The notes under the pieces were generated by a model. The model saw nothing but the letters and a program-made list of their open reading frames with translations, had not been told where the DNA came from and made no database searches. Positions 34,557 through 43,606 of a DNA stretch of 64,000 bases are shown here, one piece after another (within the stretch, counting starts at the first letter, position 1; each line of letters begins with the position of its first letter). A program made the position numbers and the translations under genes. Origin of the DNA: Anaerococcus provencensis (lineage in GTDB: Bacteria; Bacillota; Clostridia; Tissierellales; Peptoniphilaceae). The DNA is taken from assembly GCF_000312365.2 (NCBI RefSeq), contig NZ_HG003686.1, forward strand, positions 1-64,000. Direction: 5' to 3'.

Positions 34557-35654
34557 ATGTTTGCTCATGAATTTAAAAAGACTCTTAAGGTCTTTATGCG
34601 ACAAAAAGTAATGATTTTTTGGGCCTTAATCTTTCCTCTGGTTTTGGGAGTGTTTTTTAAACTTGCTCTAGGCAATGTTAAGGATTCCAATAATTTTGAA
34701 GCAATTAAAGTTGGGGTAAATGAAAACCTGCTTGATGATGAGTATTTTAAAAACTTTACTGATCAGATGAAAGAGGAAGACTTACTTGATCCAATAGCAT
34801 CTAAAGATGACAAAATTTTAAATCAAGATGACATAAGTGCATATATAGAAAAAAAAGATCAGGTCCTTTTAAAGAAAAATGGGGTTAGAGAAAGCATTCT
34901 TGTAAACATACTAAAGTATTATTCCATGAATGAAAATATGGTAAGAACTATTATGGAGAAAAATCCCGACACTGATATTTCAAATATTTTTGTCGATAAG
35001 ACTCATATAGAAAGTGATATACCAAATAAGGATATGGATCCTACTATGGTGTTCTTCTATGCACTAATTGGTTTTCAAATCATATATGGTTATTCCTGGG
35101 GGCTTTCTATAATCTACCAATATGAAGCAAATTTGACCACTATAGCAAAGAGAAATGCCATATCACCACTTAATAAAAGAATAAGTCTTTTGGCATCTAT
35201 GAGTGTAGGTTTTTTGTTAAACTTTTTAATTGCCCTATTTACAATGCTAATTTTTAATAAAGTGTTGGGCGTGGATTTTTCTAATAGAATTCCCCAATTG
35301 TTGCTGATAGTAGCCATAGGATCGGTCACAGGAGTAAGCCTTGGTATGGTAATCGGAGCAAGCAACAAGGCTGACATTGAGACAAAGCTTGGCCTAGGCA
35401 TAGGTATATCTCTGTTATTATCTTTTCTGGCTGGAATGATGGTTTCTAACATAAAAATCATCATAGCTGAGAAAGCACCTTTGATAAATAAAATCAATCC
35501 AGTGGCTTTAATCAGTGATGGCATATATTCCTTGTACTATTACCAAAGCTTAGATAGGTACTACAATAACCTTATTTGCCTAGTGGGAGTTACCCTAGGA
35601 CTAATCTTATTAACTTTTATATTTACTAGAGGTAAGCAATATGATAGTCTTTAA
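34557..35654 (+). CDS. ABC-2 type permease, subunit 1
   Basis: The 365-aa protein has one N-terminal membrane segment (MIFWALIFPLVLGVFF, about 20-35), a large extracytoplasmic region (about 40-170) and five C-terminal hydrophobic segments, the ABC-2 exporter plan. It begins one base after the ATPase stop and overlaps the next permease by 14 bases, so the three are one translational unit. It is related in layout to its neighbour, but sequence similarity is low by eye. Confidence 0.85.
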   Translation: MFAHEFKKTLKVFMRQKVMIFWALIFPLVLGVFFKLALGNVKDSNNFEAIKVGVNENLLDDEYFKNFTDQMKEEDLLDPIASKDDKILNQDDISAYIEKKDQVLLKKNGVRESILVNILKYYSMNENMVRTIMEKNPDTDISNIFVDKTHIESDIPNKDMDPTMVFFYALIGFQIIYGYSWGLSIIYQYEANLTTIAKRNAISPLNKRISLLASMSVGFLLNFLIALFTMLIFNKVLGVDFSNRIPQLLLIVAIGSVTGVSLGMVIGASNKADIETKLGLGIGISLLLSFLAGMMVSNIKIIIAEKAPLINKINPVALISDGIYSLYYYQSLDRYYNNLICLVGVTLGLILLTFIFTRGKQYDSL

Positions 35655-36741
35655 AAATTACTTTAAAATATTAAAAAGTCACAAGAAATCATTGATGCTT
35701 TACACAATTATATTTTTAGTTTTGATGTTTATATTTGCTGGAACCGGTGATCCAGTTGATAAATTTACAACAACTAAATTACCTATTTATGTAAAAGATG
35801 AGTCAAATACTGAAATATCTAAGGCTGTAGTTGATTTTATAGACAAAAATCACATTCTTGTTGATGTGGATGAAAACATGCTCGATGACAAATTATTTTA
35901 CGAAGAGATAGTCTGTGCCATAGATATACCAAAGGATTTTGAAAAAAATCGAATGTTAAAATTCAAAGAAGTTTACAATGACTCATTCACTCTATTTGCA
36001 AAAAATGATTTAAATTCTTACTTAAATCAAATAGAAGCTTTTGAAAATGCTGGATTTACCACAAGTGAGGCTATAGAAAATACAAAGGAAAATTTTGCTA
36101 AAGAAATTGATGTTAAGGTCAATTCCATCAGCAAAAACTACAAAAAAGATAGCCCATATTATTTTCAAATGATGGCGTATGTTATTATGAGCCAGATAAT
36201 TCTCGTAGTAGGAACTATCAATCTAACTTACAATAAGGAGATGACAAAAAAGAGAAATCTCATCTCGCCAATGAAAAAATCTAGCCAAGACCTACAGCTA
36301 ATCTTGGGCCATATTGTATCAGGCCTTGGAATTTGGCTAGTCTATGTTATTGTATACTGCCTATATTTTAAAGATTTTTCGTTTTCAAGGCAAGTTATCC
36401 AAATGATGGCAAATGCACTTTTATTTACAGCAACTATAGTTTGCTTTGCGGTCCTTGTATCAAAACTTGCAAAAAAAGAAAACACCATAACTGGGGTAAT
36501 GAACGTATTTTCCTTGGGATCATCATTTCTTACAGGAATATTTGTTCCCCAAGAACTTTTGGGAGACTTTGCTATCAAAATAGGCAAAATATTCCCTGCC
36601 TTTTATTACGTTTCAAATATAAAAGACATCATGAGCAAAGCTGATTATTCCTTTATAAATAAGAATAGCCTTATATTAATTGGTTTTTGCCTAGGATTTA
36701 TAATACTTACGATTTTAGCTAAGCCAAAGTTAGAAAAATAA
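35641..36741 (+). CDS. ABC-2 type permease, subunit 2
   Basis: The 366-aa partner has the same layout: a first hydrophobic segment at about 18-32, an extracytoplasmic domain to about 170, then about five membrane segments (including MAYVIMSQIILVVGTINL and IIFVPQELLGD-like parts). With the preceding gene it would form the membrane channel of an exporter. A MITE begins 4 bases after the stop and may act as its terminator. Confidence 0.85.
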   Translation: MIVFKNYFKILKSHKKSLMLYTIIFLVLMFIFAGTGDPVDKFTTTKLPIYVKDESNTEISKAVVDFIDKNHILVDVDENMLDDKLFYEEIVCAIDIPKDFEKNRMLKFKEVYNDSFTLFAKNDLNSYLNQIEAFENAGFTTSEAIENTKENFAKEIDVKVNSISKNYKKDSPYYFQMMAYVIMSQIILVVGTINLTYNKEMTKKRNLISPMKKSSQDLQLILGHIVSGLGIWLVYVIVYCLYFKDFSFSRQVIQMMANALLFTATIVCFAVLVSKLAKKENTITGVMNVFSLGSSFLTGIFVPQELLGDFAIKIGKIFPAFYYVSNIKDIMSKADYSFINKNSLILIGFCLGFIILTILAKPKLEK

Positions 36742-36744
36742 GAA

Positions 36745-36897
36745 GGGGCTGTTGCAAAATAGATAAATCGTTCCTATATCATTCGAGCACCCTCCCAGAA
36801 AGTTTGGCCTCCCTAAGCCGGCGGGCTAAACCTCAAACTTTATGGGAGTGCACTCCAATGATGGAACGATAGATATCTATCAATTTGCAACAGCCCC
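36745..36897 (+). repeat. MITE-like repeat, copy 2 (153 bp)
   Basis: It runs from GGGGCTGTTGCAAAAT to ATTTGCAACAGCCCC, with perfect 13-base outer repeats and imperfect inner pairing over arms of about 65 nt. The GC-rich motif lies at the tip (36808-36828, minus strand sense). Flanks ATAAGAA on the left and TTTCTATTT on the right are near mirror images. It is 153 bp, identical in length and close to identical in sequence to copy 3. It contains no gene and starts 4 bases after the permease stop. Confidence 0.9.
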
Positions 36898-36964
36898 TTT
36901 CTATTTAAGTCCTCGAGGTTTCTTTTTTTGCTCATTTCAGATATAATTTATAGGGAGGTAGATT

Positions 36965-39265
36965 ATGGCTAATAGTAAAAATCAAAATAGAATAAGAAAG
37001 ACATCTACTAGAAAGCCTCCTAAAAATTCTAAGAATAAAAAACGCACTCGGTCATTTGATTTTAATATTTTTTCATTGATAATGATGGCCCTTAGTGCAT
37101 TCTTGTTTATATTTATCCTATCAAGTAACACAGGAAAGCTCGGCAATGCCATAACTAATTGGTTTACAATAAGTTTTGGCAAGATTTCAATACTAATGCC
37201 TGTGATAATTTTTATAAGCTTTCTTTTTGCCTATAGGGACAAGTACAAAGAAAATATAGGGAAATTCCTGCTCTTGTACCTGGTATTTCTGCTAACACTT
37301 GGATTTTTGTCAAAGGACTTAGTAAGATATGATCTTTCATGGACTATTGATTATAACAAGGCCCATGCAAGTCTTGGTGGAGGAATACTTGGCGGATACA
37401 TAGCATATTACTTGGTAAGTTTTATTGGAACTTTGGGCTTAAACATCTTATATATTATCTCGGTATTTTTATTTTTGGTAGGGATTAGTCCCCTAACTTA
37501 CAGAGAGTTTTTTGTAAGATTTAGGAATTTAATAGTCTTTGTTGCAAATAAAATAAGTTCATTTGTAAAAGCTCAAAATGAAAAAATCAAAGAATCTAGA
37601 AGAGAAGATGAAGAAATTAGTGTCGATGTTTTACCAAATGATAGCAAAGTCTATGAGAATCCTATAGAAGATATAGTTCAAAGAAAAGATAAAGAAGACT
37701 TTGACCAAGCTTTTGACCAAGAGACAGTAGTAAAGAGGGCTCCTATCAAAGCTTATGATTTCGACAAGGATGAAGAAGTCGAAGTAAGAAGCTACAAATC
37801 AAAACAAATTGAGATGAAAGACTTGGATGAAGGCATCAAAAAAGAATTTGATAATTACAATTATCCGACCATAGACTTATTAGAAGATAGGACAAATGCA
37901 GGATCTATAGATGAAAAAGAGATCAAAAATAAGGCTCTTGCTATAGAGGAAACCCTTGAAAGCTTTGGCATAGGTTCAAAGGTAGTCCAAATTGATGTTG
38001 GGCCTACTGTAACTTGTTATGAGCTAAAACCACAAAGGGGAGTAAAGGTAAGCAAGATACTAAACCTATCTGATGACTTGGCCCTATCCCTTGCAACAAG
38101 TGGAATTAGGATTTTGGCGCCAATTCCAGGCAAAAGCCATGTAGGTATTGAAGTGCCAAACAAGAGCAAAGAAATAGTAGGGTTTAAGGAGATTATATCG
38201 ACATCTAATTTCCAAAATGCCAAATCAAAGATTCCCTTTGCCATGGGCAAGTCAATTTCAGGAGATCCAATAGTATCAGGCATAGAAAAAATGCCCCATC
38301 TTTTAGTTTCAGGAGCTACAGGATCTGGTAAGTCTGTTTGTATTAATACCATTATTATGAGCATTCTTTACAAGCATTCGCCAGATGAAGTCAAACTCTT
38401 GATGATTGACCCAAAGGTTGTGGAACTTTCTGTGTATAATGGAATTCCACATCTTATAATGCCAGTTATCACAGATCCTAAAAAGGCAAGTTCGTCGCTT
38501 TTTTGGGCAATATCTGAGATGGAAAAAAGATACAAGGCCTTCCAAAAGTACCATGTCAGAGATATAGAGGGCTACAAAGAGGCAGCTAAAACAGATGAAT
38601 CCATGGAAAATCTTCCATATATTGTTGTAATCATAGACGAGTTGGCCGACCTTATGATGACTGCGGCTAGTGAAGTAGAAGATTATATTATGCGCCTTGC
38701 ACAAAAATCTCGTGCTTGCGGTATCCACTTGGTCATTGCAACTCAAAGACCAACAGTAGATGTCATCACAGGAACTATAAAGGCAAATATTCCATCAAGA
38801 ATTTCCTTTGCTGTAACTAGTCAAACCGATTCAAGGACTATTCTTGATTCAGCTGGTGCGGAGAAACTCCTTGGTAAGGGAGATATGCTATTTGCATCAA
38901 GTGATTCTATGAGACCACTTAGGATTCAAGGAGCCTTTGTATCAGACAAAGAAGTACTAAATGTAGTTGAACACATCAAAAAAGAAAGCCAAGCAAGCTA
39001 TGATGAAAAAGCCATAGAAACTGTGGAAGAAAAATCAAAGGTAGCAGAAATTGGCGATGAAGATGAACTTTTAGATGAGGCTACAAGAATCATAATAGAA
39101 GAAAACACAGCATCAGTTTCACTCTTGCAAAGAAAACTTAGGATAGGTTATGCAAGGGCTGGCAGGATTATAGACCAGCTAGAAACAAAGGGTATAGTAG
39201 GCCCCTATGAGGGTAGCAAACCACGTAAAGTCTTGGTAGATAAATCTTATTTTGAAGGAGAGTAG
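36965..39265 (+). CDS. ftsK: DNA translocase FtsK/SpoIIIE
   Basis: The 766-aa protein has a basic N-terminus, four membrane segments (about 28-175), a charged linker, the FtsK alpha/beta motor with Walker A GATGSGKSV (about 449), Walker B VVIIDELADL, and RACGIHLVIATQRP, then a C-terminal winged-helix gamma domain (about 690-755) that reads KOPS/SRS-type DNA. It pumps chromosome DNA through the division septum. GGGAGG precedes the ATG and a TATAAT is at 36942. Confidence 0.95.
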   Translation: MANSKNQNRIRKTSTRKPPKNSKNKKRTRSFDFNIFSLIMMALSAFLFIFILSSNTGKLGNAITNWFTISFGKISILMPVIIFISFLFAYRDKYKENIGKFLLLYLVFLLTLGFLSKDLVRYDLSWTIDYNKAHASLGGGILGGYIAYYLVSFIGTLGLNILYIISVFLFLVGISPLTYREFFVRFRNLIVFVANKISSFVKAQNEKIKESRREDEEISVDVLPNDSKVYENPIEDIVQRKDKEDFDQAFDQETVVKRAPIKAYDFDKDEEVEVRSYKSKQIEMKDLDEGIKKEFDNYNYPTIDLLEDRTNAGSIDEKEIKNKALAIEETLESFGIGSKVVQIDVGPTVTCYELKPQRGVKVSKILNLSDDLALSLATSGIRILAPIPGKSHVGIEVPNKSKEIVGFKEIISTSNFQNAKSKIPFAMGKSISGDPIVSGIEKMPHLLVSGATGSGKSVCINTIIMSILYKHSPDEVKLLMIDPKVVELSVYNGIPHLIMPVITDPKKASSSLFWAISEMEKRYKAFQKYHVRDIEGYKEAAKTDESMENLPYIVVIIDELADLMMTAASEVEDYIMRLAQKSRACGIHLVIATQRPTVDVITGTIKANIPSRISFAVTSQTDSRTILDSAGAEKLLGKGDMLFASSDSMRPLRIQGAFVSDKEVLNVVEHIKKESQASYDEKAIETVEEKSKVAEIGDEDELLDEATRIIIEENTASVSLLQRKLRIGYARAGRIIDQLETKGIVGPYEGSKPRKVLVDKSYFEGE

Positions 39266-39266
39266 G

Positions 39267-39797
39267 ATGAATATAGCAAATAAGGTCACAACATTAAGAT
39301 TGATATTAATACCAGTATTCGTAGCCTTTTATTATTTCATGGGCAGAGATAACAATATTGCAGCAATTATATTTATAATAGCTTCTCTTACAGATGCCCT
39401 AGATGGTCACTTGGCAAGAAGTCGCAATCTTATCACAAACTTTGGTAAATTTGTAGATCCACTTGTAGATAAGGTACTCACTATGGCAGCTTTCATAGTT
39501 CTAGTAGAAGGTCAAATAATACCTTCTTGGGCAGTTATCATAATTATTGCTCGTGAACTAATAATCACAGGCTTTAGGACTCTTGCTGCAGACCAAGGTA
39601 TAACAATAGCTGCTAGTATGTGGGGCAAGGCAAAGACAACCAGCCAAATGGTAGCTTTAGTGTGTCTATTGCTAGATGTTGAAGTCTTAAACAATATTGG
39701 AATCTATATATTTTATATAGCCGTTGCACTAACAGTGATTTCTGGTGTAGATTATATAGTTAAAAATAAACAAGTTCTTGATTTAGAAAATATTTAG
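39267..39797 (+). CDS. pgsA: CDP-diacylglycerol--glycerol-3-phosphate 3-phosphatidyltransferase
   Basis: The 176-aa membrane enzyme has the CDP-alcohol phosphotransferase motif DALDGHLARSRNLITNFGKFVDPLVDK (given in two parts: DALDGHLARS and GKFVDPLVDK, about residues 43-72), whose Asp residues bind the metal. It makes phosphatidylglycerol phosphate from the product of CdsA. GAAGGAG lies 6 bases before the ATG at 39267; an earlier in-frame ATG at 39252 lies within ftsK. It is co-transcribed with ftsK and recA. Confidence 0.94.
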   Translation: MNIANKVTTLRLILIPVFVAFYYFMGRDNNIAAIIFIIASLTDALDGHLARSRNLITNFGKFVDPLVDKVLTMAAFIVLVEGQIIPSWAVIIIIARELIITGFRTLAADQGITIAASMWGKAKTTSQMVALVCLLLDVEVLNNIGIYIFYIAVALTVISGVDYIVKNKQVLDLENI

Positions 39798-39806
39798 GAG
39801 ATAAAA

Positions 39807-40853
39807 ATGGATGCAAACAAACAAAAGGCCTTAGACCAAGCCTTTAAAAATATAGAAAAAAAATATGGCAAAGGCTCTATAATGAAGATGGGAGAAGCAC
39901 CAAGAGTGTCTGTTTCTGCCATTCCAACAGGAGCAATAAACCTTGATATAGCTCTAGGTATAGGTGGTATACCAAGAGGTAGGGTTATAGAAATTTATGG
40001 ACCAGAATCTTCTGGTAAGACAACCCTAGCCCTCCATATGATTGCCGAAGACCAAAAACAAGGCAATATGTGTGCTTTTATAGACGCAGAGCATGCTATG
40101 GATGCAGACTACGCTAGAAACTTAGGAGTAGACATAGATAATCTTATCCTTTCTCAACCAGATACTGGAGAGCAAGGCTTAGATATAGCAGAATCCCTAG
40201 TTCGTTCTGGTGCAGTAGATCTTATAGTAATAGATTCTGTAGCAGCCCTAGTTCCTAGAGCAGAAATCGAAGGTGAAATGGGTGATAGCCACGTAGGCCT
40301 ACAGGCAAGACTTATGAGTCAAGCCCTAAGAAGGCTAACTGGTGTTATTGCAAAATCAAACACAACAGTAGTATTTATAAACCAACTACGTGAAAAAGTT
40401 GGAGTAATGTTTGGATCACCTGAGACGACAACAGGTGGCCGCGCCCTCAAATTCTACTCATCAGTAAGACTTGATATCAGAAGAATAAAGACAATAACCG
40501 AAGGAGACAATTCAATTGGATCTCGTACAAGAGTAAAGGTAGTAAAAAACAAGGTAGCTCCACCATTTAAAGTAGTCGAGTTTGATATAATGTATGGAAC
40601 AGGTATATCAAAATCTGGTGTAATCCTAGATACAGCTGTAGAAATGGACATAGTTGACAAGGCTGGTTCATGGTTTTCTTATGATGGTGAGAAACTAGGC
40701 CAAGGTAGGGAAAATGTAAAAACTTACCTAGAAGAAAACCAAGATATAATGAACGAAATCGAAGGAAAAATCAGAGCAACCCTTGCACCAGAACTAAAAG
40801 AAAATATGAATGAAAATGGGGAAGACACACAAGAAAGTCTGGATTTGGAATAG
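39807..40853 (+). CDS. recA: Recombinase RecA
   Basis: The 348-aa protein has Walker [10 protein letters not shown] (about residue 66), [11 protein letters not shown] as Walker B, the L1/L2 DNA-binding loops ([17 protein letters not shown] and [20 protein letters not shown]) and an acidic tail. It forms filaments on ssDNA for recombination and LexA-type cleavage. It follows pgsA by 9 bases. No LexA box is evident upstream within the operon. A MITE follows 16 bases after the stop. Confidence 0.97.
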   Translation: MDANKQKALDQAFKNIEKKYGKGSIMKMGEAPRVSVSAIPTGAINLDIALGIGGIPRGRVIEIYGPESSGKTTLALHMIAEDQKQGNMCAFIDAEHAMDADYARNLGVDIDNLILSQPDTGEQGLDIAESLVRSGAVDLIVIDSVAALVPRAEIEGEMGDSHVGLQARLMSQALRRLTGVIAKSNTTVVFINQLREKVGVMFGSPETTTGGRALKFYSSVRLDIRRIKTITEGDNSIGSRTRVKVVKNKVAPPFKVVEFDIMYGTGISKSGVILDTAVEMDIVDKAGSWFSYDGEKLGQGRENVKTYLEENQDIMNEIEGKIRATLAPELKENMNENGEDTQESLDLE

Positions 40854-40869
40854 TTTTATAAGAATAAAT

Positions 40870-41022
40870 GGGGCTGTTGCAAAATAGATAAATCGTTCCT
40901 ATATCATTCGAGCACCCTCCCAGAAAGTTTAGCCTCCCTAAGTCGGCGGGCTAAACCTCAAACTTTCTGAGAGTGCACTCCAATGATGGAACGATAGATA
41001 TCTATCAATTTGCAACAGCCCC
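40870..41022 (+). repeat. MITE-like repeat, copy 3 (153 bp)
   Basis: It has the same ends, size and orientation as copy 2, with the tip motif at 40933-40953. It lies between the convergent recA and dinB genes. The flanks form a clear interrupted palindrome, TTATAAGAA on the left and TTCTTATAA on the right. This suggests it landed in the stem of a bidirectional terminator. Confidence 0.9.
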
Positions 41023-41026
41023 TTTC

Positions 41027-42061
41027 TTATAAAAAACTAAGTTGGTTGGAATTTCTATCTAAAAGTTTTGATATTGAGATTCCAATTAGTCTAATGTATT
41101 CATTTTTGTAAGAGTCTTTGAGTAAGTCAGATGCTGCAAGATATATGTCATCTTTTTTGTAGACTGGTTCTTGAAGGGTTATGGCCCTTGTTATAGTTTT
41201 GAAGTTAGCATTTTTTAGCTTTAAATTGACAGTTTTGCCCTGCAAGTCTTTACTAGCCAAATCACTTTCTATTTTTTCTGAAATTTCTAATAAATAGTCA
41301 TTTAATGTATTTATATCATTAGTGTTATTTGCAAAAGTTCGCTCACGACCCAAAGACTTTCTTTGCCTAGTAGGATTAATTTCCCTATCATCTATTCCAC
41401 GAATCACATTGTAAACATATGTCCCATGCTTTCCAAAGAGCCCTATTAGAAACTCTTGGTCCAATTTCATCAAATCTCTGATAGTGTAAATGCCAATTTT
41501 TCTAAGTTTTTCTACTCCATGACTACCTAGACCGTGGACTTTTTTTATATCAAGATCTAATAGGATATCTGGCAGGTCATCTTTTGATATTTCCTTAATC
41601 CCATGAGGTTTGTTCCAATCGCTGGCAAGTTTTGCCAAAAATTTATTATAAGAAATACCTATAGAAACGTTGATTTGAGTTTTGTCAAAGACGTCGTTTT
41701 GTATAGTTTCAGCTAGCTTATAAGGATTATTGGAAGAAATTTGTAAATATGCCTCATCAATAGAAACTTGCTCAAAGCTTATTGCGTAATCTCTAATAAT
41801 ATCAAAGACTTCTTTTGATTTCTTCCTATAATAAGGATGGTCAACCTTAAGCAATATGAGATCTGGACAAAGCTCTTTTGCCATAAAAACAGGCATTGCA
41901 GAGTGGATGCCATATTTTCTAGCCTTGTAATTGGCCGTAGTTATTATTGACTTGTTGGAGAGACCTCCTACTGCAAGAGGGAAGTTTTTTAGTCTTGGAT
42001 TCCTAAGTTCCTCACAAGAAGCATAAAAGGCATCACAATCTATATGTAAAATATTGTTCAT
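41027..42061 (-). CDS. dinB: DNA polymerase IV (Y-family translesion polymerase)
   Basis: The 344-aa protein has the Y-family palm motifs ILHIDCDAFYASCEE (start) and SIDEAYLQI (about residue 103), helix-hairpin-helix parts (LDIKKVHGLGSHGVEKL), a little-finger domain and a C-terminal QLSFL-like clamp-binding motif. It copies damaged DNA with low fidelity. The longer frame from 42109 would place the start upstream of a minus-strand TATAAT (42077-42082), so the ATG at 42061, directly before NNILHID, is preferred. Confidence 0.94.
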   Translation of the reverse strand: MNNILHIDCDAFYASCEELRNPRLKNFPLAVGGLSNKSIITTANYKARKYGIHSAMPVFMAKELCPDLILLKVDHPYYRKKSKEVFDIIRDYAISFEQVSIDEAYLQISSNNPYKLAETIQNDVFDKTQINVSIGISYNKFLAKLASDWNKPHGIKEISKDDLPDILLDLDIKKVHGLGSHGVEKLRKIGIYTIRDLMKLDQEFLIGLFGKHGTYVYNVIRGIDDREINPTRQRKSLGRERTFANNTNDINTLNDYLLEISEKIESDLASKDLQGKTVNLKLKNANFKTITRAITLQEPVYKKDDIYLAASDLLKDSYKNEYIRLIGISISKLLDRNSNQLSFL

Positions 42062-42135
42062 ACTATCACCACTGCTATTATACGACATATATCTTGGGTA
42101 TAAATACAAGGAATAAGGGAAAGGACTTTTTTGAT

Positions 42136-42354
42136 ATGGATAAGATTAAAGATGAATACTTAGAAAAACTAAATAGAGGAGAAAAAATTGTGATACCCCT
42201 CCATGAAGAAAGGGTTATTGTCAGAAAAGAAAAAAGGGTTGTAGAAGAAATAATAATAAGACGTGAAAAATATATAGAGATGGAAACTATTCGCGTACCT
42301 GTTAGAAAGGAAGTCATTTCCATAGACGAAAGCAAAATAAATTACGAAGATTAA
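42136..42354 (+). CDS. Short DUF2382 (YsnF/AvaK-type) protein
   Basis: This 72-aa protein is essentially a single DUF2382 unit: KIVIPLHEERVIVRKEKRVVEEIIIRREK (key residues PLHEERV, then alternating charged beta strand), followed by RVPVRKEVISI. Such domains occur in stress-related proteins, function unknown. AAGGA lies 10 bases before the ATG; an in-frame ATG at 42094 has no ribosome site. It is divergent from dinB and 110 bases before a longer DUF2382 gene. Confidence 0.75.
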   Translation: MDKIKDEYLEKLNRGEKIVIPLHEERVIVRKEKRVVEEIIIRREKYIEMETIRVPVRKEVISIDESKINYED

Positions 42355-42387
42355 TAAAATATTTTGCTAAAAAATGATTATTTATAT

Positions 42388-42412
42388 GTTTAGGAGCTTT
42401 TAGCTCGGGTAT
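42388..42412 (+). promoter_or_regulatory. Possible alternative-sigma (sigma-B-like) promoter
   Basis: GTTTAG (42388-42393), a 13-base spacer and GGGTAT (42407-42412) resemble the Bacillus sigma-B pattern GTTTAA-N12-15-GGGTAT. The spacer is itself an inverted repeat, GAGCT-TTT-AGCTC. It is 53 bases before a stress-type gene. Whether this organism has a sigma-B is not shown by the window. Confidence 0.4.
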
Positions 42413-42464
42413 ATAAGAAATAGAAGATGGCAACCATGAATGCTTACATTAAAAGGAGATTATA

Positions 42465-43283
42465 ATGGCAAATTTTGAAACATTCAGAAGCGAAGAAGAA
42501 CTATTAGCAAGAATCGACCAACTTAGAGCACAAGGCTTTAAAGACAGCGAACTAGAAGTTATTTCTGCAAACGAAATCAAAAACAATGACACTCTCAGAT
42601 ACTACGGTATCTCAGATAGAGCAAGAAAAGAAGAATTAGATCCAGAATATAATGGAGTTTATGCTTATTATACAGGAGAAGATTTAGATCCAGCATACTT
42701 TGGTGATTTCGGCTTTGACAGTACAGTCTCTGATGAAGCAATTGGAGCAGTTGAAAATGGTAACTACGTACTAGCTATAGAAAGAGAAGGATACCTAGAA
42801 AATCCTGAATATATCGATGCTGCTTTTGAAAATAGAAAAGACTATATAGACAAAGATATTCTTGAAAGAGAAGACCTTTCTAAAGATGAAAAAATCCAAC
42901 TTCACGAAGAAAGACTAAGAGTAAATAAAGAAAGAGTTCAATCTGGTGAAATCGGACTTAAAAAACACGTTGTAACTGAAACTCAAGAGATTGAAGTTCC
43001 AGTTGAAAAAGAAAGAGTAACAATTGAACGTCACGCAGTAGATGGCGAAAAAGTTGCTGATGGATATAACTTCGATTCAACAGATGAAGAAATCAGAATT
43101 CCAATCCATGAAGAAAGAGTAACAGTTGATAAAGAAGCTTATATAAGCGAAGAAGTAGAAATCAACAGAGAAAATGTAACAGAAAATCAAACAGTTTCTG
43201 AAGAAGTTAGAAAAGAAAAACTTGACGTAGTTGAATCAGGTGATGTTAAAGAAGTTGATTCAGATAAAGACGGTCTATTATAA
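42465..43283 (+). CDS. YsnF/AvaK-type stress protein with N-terminal GsiB/YflT-like domain
   Basis: The 272-aa acidic protein has an N-terminal part (about 1-110) like general stress protein 17M/YflT (FETFRSEEELLARIDQLRAQG, ELEVISANEI). A DUF2382 region (about 140-265) follows with repeated IQLHEERLRVNKERV and IRIPIHEERVTVDKEAY units. Members are linked to general stress in Bacillus; the biochemical role is unknown. AAAAGGAG precedes the ATG. No signal peptide or membrane segment is seen. The short gene upstream is a lone copy of the same unit. Confidence 0.8.
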   Translation: MANFETFRSEEELLARIDQLRAQGFKDSELEVISANEIKNNDTLRYYGISDRARKEELDPEYNGVYAYYTGEDLDPAYFGDFGFDSTVSDEAIGAVENGNYVLAIEREGYLENPEYIDAAFENRKDYIDKDILEREDLSKDEKIQLHEERLRVNKERVQSGEIGLKKHVVTETQEIEVPVEKERVTIERHAVDGEKVADGYNFDSTDEEIRIPIHEERVTVDKEAYISEEVEINRENVTENQTVSEEVRKEKLDVVESGDVKEVDSDKDGLL

Positions 43284-43299
43284 AAAATTGTAAAGTGTT

Positions 43300-43323
43300 A
43301 GCCCAGGTTATCCTGGGCTTTTT
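43300..43323 (+). terminator. Terminator of the YsnF-type gene
   Basis: AGCCCAGG, loop TTAT, CCTGGGCT and then TTTT: an 8-bp perfect stem. Confidence 0.9.
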
Positions 43324-43360
43324 AAGTGGATAAAATTAGTAAATCAAGTAAAATTTACTT

Positions 43361-43606
43361 ATGAGAATAGATAAATTTTTAAAGAATTCAAGAATAATAA
43401 AAAGACGCCAAGTAGCAAAAGAAGCTTGTGAAAATGGCAGAGTAAGTATAAATGGCAATATTGCAAAAGCTGGTTCTGTTGTAAATGAGGGTGATGAGAT
43501 AGAAATCGTATTTGGCAAGAGCAATCTAAAAGTTCGCGTCAAGGACATCATAGACGGAGCCAAAAAAGCTGATGCTAATGAAATGTATGAGGTAATAGAT
43601 GGCTAA
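43361..43606 (+). CDS. rqcP: S4-domain protein RqcP (YabO/HslR)
   Basis: The 81-aa protein is one S4 RNA-binding domain: MRIDKFLKNSRIIKRRQVAKEAC at the start and GRVSINGNIAKAGSVVNEGDEIEI in the middle. RqcP works with RqcH in adding alanine tails during rescue of stalled 50S subunits. It begins a conserved Firmicutes string rqcP-divIC-tilS-hpt and overlaps divIC by 8 bases. Confidence 0.92.
   Translation: MRIDKFLKNSRIIKRRQVAKEACENGRVSINGNIAKAGSVVNEGDEIEIVFGKSNLKVRVKDIIDGAKKADANEMYEVIDG

Noticed and set aside
36902..36960. Strong promoter for ftsK
   Set aside because: A TATAAT is present at 36942-36947, but I found no convincing -35 at a suitable distance, so it is noted only with the gene.
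38309..38746. 145-codon minus-strand frame inside ftsK
   Set aside because: Antisense of the conserved motor domain, with no start signal.
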